A DNA stretch of 64,000 nucleotides. It comes from CBDFHF01 sp965247565 (GTDB lineage Bacteria > Pseudomonadota > Gammaproteobacteria > Methylococcales > Methylomonadaceae). How positions within the stretch are numbered: the stretch's first letter is position 1; every line of letters begins with the position of its first letter. The notes below the pieces were generated by a model. The model had not been told where the DNA came from. It searched no databases and saw only the letters and a program-made list of their open reading frames with translations. The position numbers were made by a program, and so were the translations under genes. The stretch spans positions 930,001-994,000 of the forward strand of contig CBDFHF010000003.1 of the NCBI GenBank assembly GCA_965247565.1, written 5' to 3'. Positions 16,329-24,652 of this stretch are shown here, one piece after another.

Positions 16329-17432
16329 TTACTGATTTATGTTCCATGTGGAACACTGTATCTTTTTTATGTTTCCATGTTCCATGTGGAACGTTCTATA
16401 TTCTTGTAATTGTGATAAGTCACCAAAATCAGCTAGGCCAGTCGCTGTAAGAAAGACTTGACTAGTACTTGCAGCCAAATAATCAAGTAATTTAGCTCGA
16501 CTTTTTAAATCAAGTTCAGCAGAAAAGTCATCGATTAAAATACACGCTAAATTGCTCTGCTGGTTTGACAGCAACTGCACTTGGGCTAGCTTTAAGCTTA
16601 ATACAAGTAACTTTAATTGTCCGCGTGACACAAAATCTTTGGCCAATCTGTTACAGACTAGCAATTGAAAATCTGCCCGGTGAGGTCCACTATGAGTAAA
16701 GCCATAACGGATATCTTTTTCAAGATCAGTATTCAAGGCTTGCTGGAGCGATTTACTTGAATCCCATCCTGAAGAAAACCTTATATCAACGTTATCTATA
16801 CTAAGAAACTTTGTAATTATTTCGAAAAAAACTGATTTAAACTGTCCTAAATACCGTTGGCGAAAATCGTCAATTATCATACCGTAGTAAATCAATTCTC
16901 TATCCCATACTCTAATCTGCGCAGTTTTTTTGGTTTTTAATAACGAATTACGCTGAGCTAATGCTTTTTTAAAACTACGCCATGCCGGTAGAAAGCTCTG
17001 AAACTCGTTAAACACCCCCCAATCTAAAAATTCCCTTCTAGTTTGAGGCCCAGCATCAAGCAACTCATAACTTTTCGGGTGGATAAGCTGTATTGGCAAG
17101 GCGTATGCCAAATTGGATCTATTTTGAGTAAATTGCTGATTAATGCGTATTTCGGTATTTTTTCCATCAGTCTGAATACCCAGTTGGCATTCATTTCCGA
17201 CTCTTTGCTGAGTTAGCGCTGAAATAATTAATTTTTCCTGTTGAATTTTGATAACTGATTTTATGGACTGACAACGAAAAGATTTAGCTCTACCTAAAAT
17301 AAAAATAGCTTCAAGTAAAGCGCTTTTACCACTTGCGTTTTCGCCAAAAATTAAATTTATGGTTGGCGAGGGTTTGATAGATAAATGCTGAATATTTCTC
17401 ACAGCAAAAACATCGACTCTCAGCAAACTCAT
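16329..17432 (-). CDS. recF: DNA replication and repair protein RecF
   Basis: A 367-aa SMC-like ATPase that loads RecA at gaps with RecO and RecR. The Walker A motif is GENASGKSALLEAIF at about residues 30-44, the ABC-type signature region is FVSRGQLKLLVLSLKLAQ and Walker B is CILIDDFSAELD. The final 25 codons contain two nearly identical runs (FHMEHGN and CSTWN), because two copies of a parS-like 16-mer are embedded in the coding DNA; this tail is less conserved in the family. It starts 5 bases after dnaN, so translation is coupled. Confidence 0.97.
   Translation of the reverse strand: MSLLRVDVFAVRNIQHLSIKPSPTINLIFGENASGKSALLEAIFILGRAKSFRCQSIKSVIKIQQEKLIISALTQQRVGNECQLGIQTDGKNTEIRINQQFTQNRSNLAYALPIQLIHPKSYELLDAGPQTRREFLDWGVFNEFQSFLPAWRSFKKALAQRNSLLKTKKTAQIRVWDRELIYYGMIIDDFRQRYLGQFKSVFFEIITKFLSIDNVDIRFSSGWDSSKSLQQALNTDLEKDIRYGFTHSGPHRADFQLLVCNRLAKDFVSRGQLKLLVLSLKLAQVQLLSNQQSNLACILIDDFSAELDLKSRAKLLDYLAASTSQVFLTATGLADFGDLSQLQEYRTFHMEHGNIKKIQCSTWNINQ
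16340..16355. promoter_or_regulatory. parS-like centromere site 1
   Basis: The 16-mer TGTTCCATGTGGAACA differs by one base from the perfect palindrome TGTTCCACGTGGAACA, the parS form used by pseudomonad-type ParB proteins. It lies in the last codons of recF, a few kilobases from the predicted origin, where chromosomal parS sites cluster. ParB binding is predicted, not shown. Confidence 0.65.
16378..16393. promoter_or_regulatory. parS-like centromere site 2
   Basis: A second copy, TGTTCCATGTGGAACG, with the same central CG to TG change and one end mismatch, lies 38 bases from the first, also inside the recF end. A half-like GTTTCCATG sits just before it. Two close copies with the same deviation argue that the variant is functional or that the pair arose by local duplication. 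Confidence 0.6.
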
Positions 17433-17437
17433 ACTTT

Positions 17438-18538
17438 TTATAATTTCATTGGCATCACAATAAACTTGTAGGGTGAATCGTTTGGCTCATCGATAAAACA
17501 ACTGCTAGCGTTACTTGCAACAGTTAATACTGCCAATTCCGAATCAAGATTGGATACCGCATCTAATAAATATTGTGCATTAAAGGCAATCGTAAGAGGT
17601 TCTCCATCATATTCAATAAAAACATCTTCCTCAGCCTCATCATGTTCTGGATTATGTGTACTTATTTTCAGACTATCAGGCTGTATATCAAAAGTGACAC
17701 CTTTAAATTTTTCGTTCGATAAAATGGCAACACGAATCAAAGCATCTTTTAAAATTTGTCTTTGGATATGAATTTGATTAAAAAATTCTTGCTGAAATAC
17801 TTTACTGAAATCTGGATATTTTGAATCAACTAACTTCGCAGAAAAAATCAAATTCTTTATGGAAACTCTAATATTGTTACTTGAAAACTCAACTTTCAAC
17901 TCATCATCAACGTCACTCAATAGGCGACTTAGCTCTAACACCCCTTTTCTGGGCAGTATAATTCTTTGTTCATAACCAGTTGCAGCATCTAAATGATCTT
18001 CATAAATGGCTAACCGGTGCCCATCTGAGGCCACTAGCTTTAATTTACTATTAGAAATGTGTAGTAATAAGCCGTTCAAATAATATCTAACATCTTGATT
18101 AGCCATGCAAAATACTGTTTTTTCTAATGCTTTTTTTAATTTTCGTGTTTGAATAAAAAAATGCTGTTCAAGTTCAGACTCTGCGAACTCAGGATAATTT
18201 TGTGCTGGCAAACAACTTAACGCAAAACGACTGCGACCTGACAATATTTTTACTTTATCCCCTTGTTGCTCAAATGTTATTTCTGCGTTATTTGGTAACA
18301 ACCTACAAATGTCTAAAAATTTTCTTGCAGGAACGGTAATTAAGCCCTGTGTCGTTTCCTTAATGCTGAGATTGGCAACAATCTGAATTTCTAAATCAGT
18401 GCCAGTTAAGATCAATTGTCCGTTTTCCACGATAATAAGAACGTTCGAGAGAATTGGCATTGTTTGTCTTTTCTCAATAACGCTAACAATTTGTTGTAAC
18501 GGTGTTAAAAGTTCGTCCCTATTAATAATAAATTTCAT
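17438..18538 (-). CDS. dnaN: DNA polymerase III sliding clamp (beta subunit)
   Basis: A 366-aa protein, the usual length, with the three repeated clamp domains. The start is MKFIINRDELLTPLQQIVSV, the middle has FCMANQDVRYYLNGLLLHIS and VASDGHRLAIYEDHLD, and the end is DEPNDSPYKFIVMPMKL, the normal C-terminus. The homodimer encircles DNA and tethers replicative and repair polymerases. It lies between dnaA (188-base gap with DnaA boxes) and recF (5-base gap). Confidence 0.99.
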   Translation of the reverse strand: MKFIINRDELLTPLQQIVSVIEKRQTMPILSNVLIIVENGQLILTGTDLEIQIVANLSIKETTQGLITVPARKFLDICRLLPNNAEITFEQQGDKVKILSGRSRFALSCLPAQNYPEFAESELEQHFFIQTRKLKKALEKTVFCMANQDVRYYLNGLLLHISNSKLKLVASDGHRLAIYEDHLDAATGYEQRIILPRKGVLELSRLLSDVDDELKVEFSSNNIRVSIKNLIFSAKLVDSKYPDFSKVFQQEFFNQIHIQRQILKDALIRVAILSNEKFKGVTFDIQPDSLKISTHNPEHDEAEEDVFIEYDGEPLTIAFNAQYLLDAVSNLDSELAVLTVASNASSCFIDEPNDSPYKFIVMPMKL

Positions 18539-18726
18539 AAAAGAATCTTTTTTTATTGTTACTATTGGTTAAGCAAAAACCTGTGTATAACTATCTATTT
18601 TTATTATTTTTCAAAAAGTTATGCTATTTTTAATGTTGTTGATCACAACTGCCTTTGATTGTGTACTGCTTGTAGATAAATAAAGGAGCTCATAAAAAGA
18701 AAAGTTTATACACAGGTTTTGCCTAG
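18539..18726. other. Predicted replication origin (oriC) between dnaA and dnaN
   Basis: This very AT-rich 188-bp gap holds two copies of the perfect DnaA-box form TTATACACA in opposite orientation (18582-18590, read on the minus strand, and 18706-18714 on the plus strand). A one-mismatch box lies at 18671-18679 (TTATCTACA on the minus strand). A T/A-rich run near 18595-18635 could be the unwinding element. Gene order around it is the classic origin neighbourhood. The dnaA-rpmH gap has no perfect box, so this gap is the better candidate. dnaN promoter signals may overlap it. Confidence 0.7.
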
Positions 18727-20043
18727 TTAATGTGACAAGGTTCTCAACAGGTTAGAATAGTCTTCAGCCATTTTAATATCACTTTCTTTGAGTTCCTGTA
18801 TTCTCTTGCAAGCATTCATGACAGTCGTGTGATCTCGGCCGCCAAAGGCGTCACCAATTTCTGGAAAACTGTGGGACGTCAATTCCCGCGCAAGACACAT
18901 TGCCATTTGCCTTGGTCTAGTAATAGATTGCCTACGGTTTTTAGAAGATAAATCGAGTACTCTAATTTTGAAATATTCAGCGACGGTTTTTTGAATATTA
19001 TCGATATTGACTAGTTTATCTTGTAATGAAATCAAATCATGTAACGCTTCTTTGGTGAACTCAGTGGTGATTTCACGACCGGTAAATTGAGCATTAGCAA
19101 TGACACGCCTTAATGCACCCTCTAAATCTCTAACATTGGAAGGGATTCGCTTAGCAATAAAAAAAGCAACTTCTTGTGCCAACTCAATGTTGGCCATGGC
19201 TGCTTTTTTCATTAATATGGCAGCTCTAGTTTCCATATCAGGTGGCTCTATTGAAACAGGAAGTCCCCAGCCGAATCTTGATTTTAGACGATCCTCTAAA
19301 CCCACAATTTCTTTAGGATATTTGTCACAGGTCAATACGACTTGATGCTTTTTTTCTAAAAGTGTATTAAACGTATGAAAAAACTCCTCCTGGGAACGCT
19401 CCTTACCGGCAAAGAATTGAATATCATCGATTAAAAGTACATCTACGCCCCGGTAAAACTCTTTAAACGCATTAATTGCATTTTGTTGCAGCGCTCTCAC
19501 CATGTCTTGAACGAATTTTTCAGAATGTAAATAAACGATAGTTGCAGTAGGGTTTTTCTGCAAAACCGCATTTCCGATTGCATGCATCAAATGCGTCTTA
19601 CCTAGACCAGAACAGCCATATATAAGCAAAGGGTTGTAAGCTTTGCCAATGTTTTCAGAAACTTGTATCGATGCGGCTTTGGCTAGTTGGTTGGATTTAC
19701 CTTCAACAAAATTTTCAAAAGTAAAAGCTTTATTCAAAAAATTAGGTGTATTTTTTTTGGGTTCAGATGGTCTTTGTGGTTTTGCCAGACTAGAGGTGAG
19801 GGCATTTTTGGAGCCAATTTCCAGATTAACCAATAAGGTACCATTCGAAAATTCATCAATGGTATCTGTAATTCTTGTAAAATAATGCTCCTTAACCCAG
19901 TCAAGTACAAAACGGTTTGGAGCTAGTAGTTTTATTTGTTCATTGCTTTCCAACACTTGAAGAGGACGAATCCAAGTGCTGAAATCAGAATCTGGGATTT
20001 CATTTTCAAGTTTTGAAAGACAGTTATTCCAAATTGTGTTCAT
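18727..20043 (-). CDS. dnaA: Chromosomal replication initiator DnaA
   Basis: A 438-aa DnaA. Domain I starts MNTIWNNCLSKLENEIPDSD, followed by a short linker. Domain III is the AAA+ core with Walker A YGCSGLGKTHLMHAIGN and Walker B VLLIDDIQFFAGKERSQEEF. Domain IV has the DNA-binding signature GDAFGGRDHTTVMNACKRI. ATP-DnaA binds DnaA boxes, opens oriC and loads the helicase. It is divergent from rpmH across a 169-base gap and upstream of the box-containing gap before dnaN, so autoregulation and origin function are expected there. Confidence 0.99.
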   Translation of the reverse strand: MNTIWNNCLSKLENEIPDSDFSTWIRPLQVLESNEQIKLLAPNRFVLDWVKEHYFTRITDTIDEFSNGTLLVNLEIGSKNALTSSLAKPQRPSEPKKNTPNFLNKAFTFENFVEGKSNQLAKAASIQVSENIGKAYNPLLIYGCSGLGKTHLMHAIGNAVLQKNPTATIVYLHSEKFVQDMVRALQQNAINAFKEFYRGVDVLLIDDIQFFAGKERSQEEFFHTFNTLLEKKHQVVLTCDKYPKEIVGLEDRLKSRFGWGLPVSIEPPDMETRAAILMKKAAMANIELAQEVAFFIAKRIPSNVRDLEGALRRVIANAQFTGREITTEFTKEALHDLISLQDKLVNIDNIQKTVAEYFKIRVLDLSSKNRRQSITRPRQMAMCLARELTSHSFPEIGDAFGGRDHTTVMNACKRIQELKESDIKMAEDYSNLLRTLSH

Positions 20044-20127
20044 TGCAGTCGATAAAGTATTGTTTTAATTAACCGAAGAGTATTAACTACTAGGTACTAT
20101 ACAGCATTAAGACAGCGCTCTATAGAA

Positions 20128-20156
20128 TTGACAGGACACAGCGATTATTCTATCAT
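20128..20156 (+). promoter_or_regulatory. Sigma-70 promoter of the rpmH operon
   Basis: A perfect -35 hexamer TTGACA (20128-20133) is followed after exactly 17 bases by TATCAT (20151-20156), five of six matches to the -10 consensus. Transcription would begin near 20163, about 50 bases before rpmH. This suits a strong, growth-linked promoter for the ribosomal protein and RNase P genes. It also lies within the divergent control region of dnaA. Confidence 0.8.
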
Positions 20157-20212
20157 CCGCAGTCTTTTTTATCCGTTTTTGTTAACACTAACGCAATCAG
20201 GTCATAAGCAAC

Positions 20213-20347
20213 ATGAAAAGAACATACCAACCCAGCAAAATTAAACGTGCAAGAACTCACGGTTTCCGTGCAAGAATGGCAACTGTCGGTGGGCGTAGAG
20301 TGCTTAGTGCACGCAGAGCGAAAGGCCGCGCTAAACTGACAGTTTAA
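20213..20347 (+). CDS. rpmH: 50S ribosomal protein L34
   Basis: A 44-aa, very basic protein starting MKRTYQPSKIKRARTHGFRA and ending RRAKGRAKLTV. This is the invariant L34 sequence of the large ribosomal subunit. It heads the rightward operon rpmH-rnpA-yidD-yidC-mnmE; the rnpA frame opens immediately after its TAA stop, so the two are tightly coupled. The size and position are canonical. Confidence 0.99.
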   Translation: MKRTYQPSKIKRARTHGFRARMATVGGRRVLSARRAKGRAKLTV

Positions 20348-20719
20348 TTGCTTGCTCTGAGCGGCTTTAGTTTTCCTCCGCAGTTACGGTTAAAAAAACC
20401 GGCTGATTACAAAAGAGTTTTTGCTAAGCCGGTTAAATCCAGTGACCAGTTTTTTACCTTGTTAGCTATAAAGAATGATTTTGACCATCCTAGGTTGGGC
20501 TTGGCCATAACCAAAAAAAATATTAAAAAAGCAGTGCATAGAAGCCTGATTAAACGGACTATCAGAGAAAATTTTAGAATAAAACAAAAAAGTCTAGGGA
20601 ATATAGATATTGTCGTTATGGCGCGCAGGGAAGCAATGGATGCTCCCCCATGCTTATTAAGAAAGTCATTGGAGAAGCACTGGCTGAAGTTGGTATCCCG
20701 ATGCGATTCATACTCATAG
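20348..20719 (+). CDS. rnpA: Ribonuclease P protein component
   Basis: A 123-aa basic protein that assists the RNA subunit in maturing tRNA 5' ends. Family marks are PQLRLKKPADYKRVFAKPVK at the start and NIKKAVHRSLIKRTIRENFR in the middle, the conserved RNR-like helix (here HRSLIKRTIRE). The start is a TTG directly after the rpmH stop, a common arrangement; no ATG lies in frame before the conserved region. Its 3' end overlaps yidD by 19 bases. Confidence 0.96.
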   Translation: MLALSGFSFPPQLRLKKPADYKRVFAKPVKSSDQFFTLLAIKNDFDHPRLGLAITKKNIKKAVHRSLIKRTIRENFRIKQKSLGNIDIVVMARREAMDAPPCLLRKSLEKHWLKLVSRCDSYS

Positions 20720-20934
20720 CAATTGTAAAGCTATACAAATACTTTATTAGTCCATTGCTTGGGAGAAATTGTCGGTTTTATCCAAGCTGTTCAAGTTATG
20801 CCTTAGAAGCACTTCAACTTCATGGGGCCATCAAAGGCTCTTATCTCGCCCTCAAAAGACTATCAAGGTGCCACCCCTTTCATGAAGGCGGCATTGATCC
20901 TGTTCCAGAAAAATTTGGTAAGAAGAATGGATAA
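20701..20934 (+). CDS. yidD: Membrane protein insertion efficiency factor YidD
   Basis: A 77-aa protein with the family core YKYFISPLLGRNCRFYPSCS, ALEALQLHGAIKGSYLALKR, then CHPFHEGGIDPVP. YidD is an inner-membrane-associated helper of YidC. I place the start at the ATG at 20701 (MRFILIAIVKLYKYF), because the family begins with this amphipathic helix. The open frame extends further up to 20650, but that part lies within rnpA. It overlaps yidC by 8 bases. Confidence 0.95.
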   Translation: MRFILIAIVKLYKYFISPLLGRNCRFYPSCSSYALEALQLHGAIKGSYLALKRLSRCHPFHEGGIDPVPEKFGKKNG

Positions 20935-22645
20935 TATAAGATTTATACTAATTGTAAGTTTTGCAATGATTTCTTTAATGTTATGGCAAGCCTGGCAACA
21001 GGATTATGGCCCGAAACCACCGGTTGCAGCGATTACAGAGCAGTCTGTTAGCGATAGGAAAGCAGATTTGCCCGCTTATAATGAATCGGGAGCAACTACA
21101 CAAACTGACACTATTGCCACACCAAAGCAAAATAGTTCAAAAATTATTACTGTCAAAACCGATGTACTAGCGCTGGAAATTGATACTGAAGGCGGTACTA
21201 TTCGCAACTTGGATTTATTGAATTATCCTGTAGAAAAAGAAAATACCTATGTAAATGCATTACGAAAACTGATTGGCTTAGCTGCAGCCGAAAAGAACTT
21301 ATCGCCTGTGCGTTTGTTTACCAATGATAAAAGCAAATTATTTGTTGCTCAAAGTGGGTTGATTGCAAACAAAGATTACGCCGCTGTAGCTAATCACCAA
21401 ACAGTCTATGTCAACGATCAAGACAGCTATAATTTACTACAGGGTCAGGAGAGCATAATTGTTCCACTCACCTGGACTGATAACAATGGCATCCTAGTCA
21501 CTAAATCGTTTCATTTCAAGCGAGGTAGTTATGAGATAACACTCGATCAAAAAATCAGAAATGAATCAGGAAAGCCATGGTCTGGTTATCAGTACAGTCA
21601 ATTACTAAAAACGCCTGACACTGAAAATAAAGGCAACATGCTTACAGGCGGTATGAGAGCTTATGATGGTGGTGTTGTCTATACAGACCAGGAAAAATAC
21701 CAAAAAATCAGCTTTGATGACATGGTTGACGAAAATCTGAATGTTAATGCCAAAGGCGGGTGGACGGCGATGATTCAGCATTATTTTGCAGCTGCATGGA
21801 TACCTCCTGCTGAACAAGAAAATCGTTTTTTTACTAAAGCATTGACAGATGGTCGTTATATTATTGGCTCGTCTTCGCCATCAACTATCGTCGAAAATAA
21901 CGCCGAGGCACAATTTAACGCTAAACTGTTTGCCGGCCCCAAAATTCAACCCATGATGGAAAAAATAGCCCCTGGACTTGAATTAACGGTTGATTACAGC
22001 GTATTGACTTTTATTGGTAAACCCATCTATTGGCTACTTAATCAAATTCACAACGTTGCTGGTAACTGGGGTGTAGCTATCATTGGCGTAACATTGTGTA
22101 TTAAGTTATTGTTTTTCCCTTTGTCGCAATCCAGCTTTAAATCGATGGCTAAAATGCGCAAAATTCAGCCACGCTTAAAAGAATTACAAGAGCGGTTTGC
22201 CTCTGATCGCCAACGTTTTAACGTGGAAATGATGGCGCTGTATAAAAAAGAAAAAGTCAATCCGCTTGGTGGTTGTTTGCCGATATTGGTGCAAATACCC
22301 GTATTCATGTCACTGTATTGGGTATTGAGCGAAACGGTAGAGTTCCGTCACTCACCATTTATGTTGTGGATACAAGATCTTTCAGTTCAAGATCCTTTCT
22401 TTGTCTTACCCGTTATCATGGGCATCAGCATGAAAATCCAGCAAAGCCTTAATCCTGCTCCGATTGATCCATTGCAAGCTAAAGTGATGAAGATGTTTCC
22501 TATCGTATTCACTGTGTTCTTTTTGTTTTTCCCGGCAGGCTTAGTCTTATATTGGGTTGTTAACAATACACTGTCGATTATTCAGCAGTGGTACATAACC
22601 AAACACGTTCTTGAAGGGAACGCACATCCAAACCACACTGCTTAG
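20927..22645 (+). CDS. yidC: Membrane protein insertase YidC
   Basis: A 572-aa gammaproteobacterial-type YidC, which inserts and folds inner-membrane proteins alone or with SecYEG. There is an N-terminal membrane anchor (MDNIRFILIVSFAMISLMLW), the large periplasmic P1 domain (about residues 50-340) and the conserved membrane core with WGVAIIGVTLCIKLLFFPLS, LGGCLPILVQIPVFMSLYWV and FPAGLVLYWVVNNTLSIIQQ. The start is the ATG at 20927, overlapping the yidD stop (ATGGATAA). An upstream in-frame extension inside yidD is not used. mnmE follows after 8 bases. Confidence 0.98.
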   Translation: MDNIRFILIVSFAMISLMLWQAWQQDYGPKPPVAAITEQSVSDRKADLPAYNESGATTQTDTIATPKQNSSKIITVKTDVLALEIDTEGGTIRNLDLLNYPVEKENTYVNALRKLIGLAAAEKNLSPVRLFTNDKSKLFVAQSGLIANKDYAAVANHQTVYVNDQDSYNLLQGQESIIVPLTWTDNNGILVTKSFHFKRGSYEITLDQKIRNESGKPWSGYQYSQLLKTPDTENKGNMLTGGMRAYDGGVVYTDQEKYQKISFDDMVDENLNVNAKGGWTAMIQHYFAAAWIPPAEQENRFFTKALTDGRYIIGSSSPSTIVENNAEAQFNAKLFAGPKIQPMMEKIAPGLELTVDYSVLTFIGKPIYWLLNQIHNVAGNWGVAIIGVTLCIKLLFFPLSQSSFKSMAKMRKIQPRLKELQERFASDRQRFNVEMMALYKKEKVNPLGGCLPILVQIPVFMSLYWVLSETVEFRHSPFMLWIQDLSVQDPFFVLPVIMGISMKIQQSLNPAPIDPLQAKVMKMFPIVFTVFFLFFPAGLVLYWVVNNTLSIIQQWYITKHVLEGNAHPNHTA

Positions 22646-22653
22646 TAGCTGGA

Positions 22654-24006
22654 GTGTCGGGCAATGATGATACCATAGCCGCTATTGCCACACCGCCAGG
22701 AAATGGCGGTGTGGGCATCATACGAATTTCCGGTCCATTAGTTTCGCAAATTGCCAAACAGCTTCTAAATAAAACACCACACCCCAGGCAAGCGCAGTAT
22801 GCTGTATTCAAAGATGGCGACGGGTCGGTTATTGACTCGGGAATCACCCTATATTTTTCAGCTCCCAATTCCTACACTGGCGAGGATATTTTAGAGCTGC
22901 AAGGACACGGCGGCAGTGTTGTATTAGATATGCTATTGCGCAGAGTTCTATCACTCGGTGCTAGATTAGCAAATCCAGGTGAGTTTACCGAACGCGCTTT
23001 TCTCAATAACAAGCTGGATTTAGCCCAAGCGGAAGCTATTGCGGATTTAATCGAAAGCAGCACAGAGCAATCGGCACGTTCCGCACAAAAATCAATGCAG
23101 GGCGTATTCTCAAAACAAATCAATGACCTTGTCGAAGAACTCATAGAGTTGCGCATTTACGTCGAAGCTGCCATTGATTTTGTTGATGAAGAAATCGATT
23201 TTTTGACGGATGGTGTGGTGGAAAATCGCATCGCCAGATTATCAGAAAGTCTACAGCGCATTCAAAACACCGCTCAACAAGGTCGTTTACTACGCGATGG
23301 TATGACTATCGTGTTGGCAGGTAAACCCAATGCCGGAAAGTCAAGCTTACTGAATGCATTAGCTGGGCATGATGCAGCAATTGTCACCGAAGTAGCGGGA
23401 ACCACCCGCGACATTTTAAGGGAACGTATACAACTGGATGGTATGCCTTTGCATGTTATAGACACCGCTGGAATTAGGGAGAGCAATAATATCATCGAAC
23501 AAGAAGGTATCCGACGGGCTCACGAAGAAATTAAAAAAGCCGACAAAATTCTTTTGTTGATTGACGCCAGAGAACCAGAAGATCAGGCCTTATTAGCGAC
23601 TTTGCCTGACAATATCAACGTAACCAAAGTTTTTAACAAAATCGATTTACTTAATTTAAAGTCACAAATTAAACAAACCAGTGATAATAGTGAGAATGTT
23701 GAAATTTATCTGTCTATTAAAACTGGTGATGGCATGGAATTATTAACACAGCATCTTAAAGATAGTATGGGTTTTAATGCGGCTGCCGATAATGTTTTTA
23801 TCGCCAGAAGACGACATATAGAGGCTTTAATCAAAGCTCATGATTTTGTCGATCGATCACTAAAGCAACTGCAAAACAACCAAGCTGGAGAACTGGTAGC
23901 AGAGGATTTGCGCCAAGCTCAAAATCATCTTGCAGAAATAACCGGGCAATTTAGCTCCGATGATTTACTAGGGCGCATTTTTTCCAGTTTTTGCATAGGA
24001 AAATAG
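22654..24006 (+). CDS. mnmE: tRNA modification GTPase MnmE
   Basis: A 450-aa GTPase that, with MnmG, installs the cmnm5/nm5 group on wobble uridine of several tRNAs. The N-terminal folate-binding domain begins DDTIAAIATPPGNGGVGIIR. The G domain shows GKPNAGKSSLLNAL (G1), TTRDILRE, DTAGIRES (G3) and FNKIDL (G4). The C-terminus ends FCIGK, the invariant motif with the catalytic Cys. The start is a GTG at 22654; no in-frame ATG fits the conserved N-terminus. It ends the rightward operon from rpmH. Confidence 0.98.
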   Translation: MSGNDDTIAAIATPPGNGGVGIIRISGPLVSQIAKQLLNKTPHPRQAQYAVFKDGDGSVIDSGITLYFSAPNSYTGEDILELQGHGGSVVLDMLLRRVLSLGARLANPGEFTERAFLNNKLDLAQAEAIADLIESSTEQSARSAQKSMQGVFSKQINDLVEELIELRIYVEAAIDFVDEEIDFLTDGVVENRIARLSESLQRIQNTAQQGRLLRDGMTIVLAGKPNAGKSSLLNALAGHDAAIVTEVAGTTRDILRERIQLDGMPLHVIDTAGIRESNNIIEQEGIRRAHEEIKKADKILLLIDAREPEDQALLATLPDNINVTKVFNKIDLLNLKSQIKQTSDNSENVEIYLSIKTGDGMELLTQHLKDSMGFNAAADNVFIARRRHIEALIKAHDFVDRSLKQLQNNQAGELVAEDLRQAQNHLAEITGQFSSDDLLGRIFSSFCIGK

Positions 24007-24055
24007 TCTTAATATAACTGAAAAAATTAGCTTAGCCATTCCAAATGGATAATGA

Positions 24056-24652
24056 CTAAGGCGGCAAAATGTTCCGAAAAGTCAAGTTGATCCTTGGTGA
24101 TTTTGATTTTCTAGTTTTGGGTAATGAATGTTGCCAGTGATGCTGCAGTGTTCCAGCCATAATTAACAAATCACCGTGGCCTAATTGAATATCCAGTTTA
24201 GCTTGGCGATTGCAATGTTTTAGTTTAAATAAGCGTTCATCACCTAAACTGAGCGAGGCAATAATAGGGTTAATACCCAATTCTTTTTCATCGTCCGCGT
24301 GACAGCCCATCGAATCTTGTCCATTTCGGTATAAATTACCCAATACGCTGTTAAATAAACAGCCGCATTGGCGTTCTAGTTGTAAGCGCACAGCCTGAAG
24401 TTCAGTTGTCCATGGTTTAGGTTGATGATCGAGCCTTGAGTAGCAATAAGTTGCTTCCGGATCCCCATACCAGCAAGTCAAACGAGGAACTTGGCACCAT
24501 CTGCCGTAAATAAAAATGAGTTCTTCTTGCCAAGCTAACTCAGCTAAGAAAGTGCTAAATACACGATTCGCTTCAGGTTTTGAGTAAAACTCTTGAATTA
24601 AAAACAGTTCACCATCAAACGGTGCTAAATTTATTAATTCAGAGCACATCAA
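24056..24652 (-). CDS. AlkB-like 2OG-Fe(II) dioxygenase
   Basis: A 198-aa protein of the AlkB superfamily, nearest in pattern to the ALKBH2/3-type group. The iron triad is visible as HADD in SMGCHADDEKELG and the distal His in LQHHWQHSLPK; the 2-oxoglutarate Arg is in SPRINLTFR. The family oxidatively removes alkyl groups from DNA or RNA bases. Its start overlaps the TonB-receptor stop by 4 bases, an odd pairing that suggests transcriptional coupling rather than shared function. Confidence 0.9.
   Translation of the reverse strand: MMCSELINLAPFDGELFLIQEFYSKPEANRVFSTFLAELAWQEELIFIYGRWCQVPRLTCWYGDPEATYCYSRLDHQPKPWTTELQAVRLQLERQCGCLFNSVLGNLYRNGQDSMGCHADDEKELGINPIIASLSLGDERLFKLKHCNRQAKLDIQLGHGDLLIMAGTLQHHWQHSLPKTRKSKSPRINLTFRNILPP

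Noticed and set aside
20822..20926. Longer yidC with an upstream start inside yidD
   Set aside because: The conserved N-terminal membrane anchor begins at the ATG at 20927; the extension is out-of-frame yidD coding sequence.
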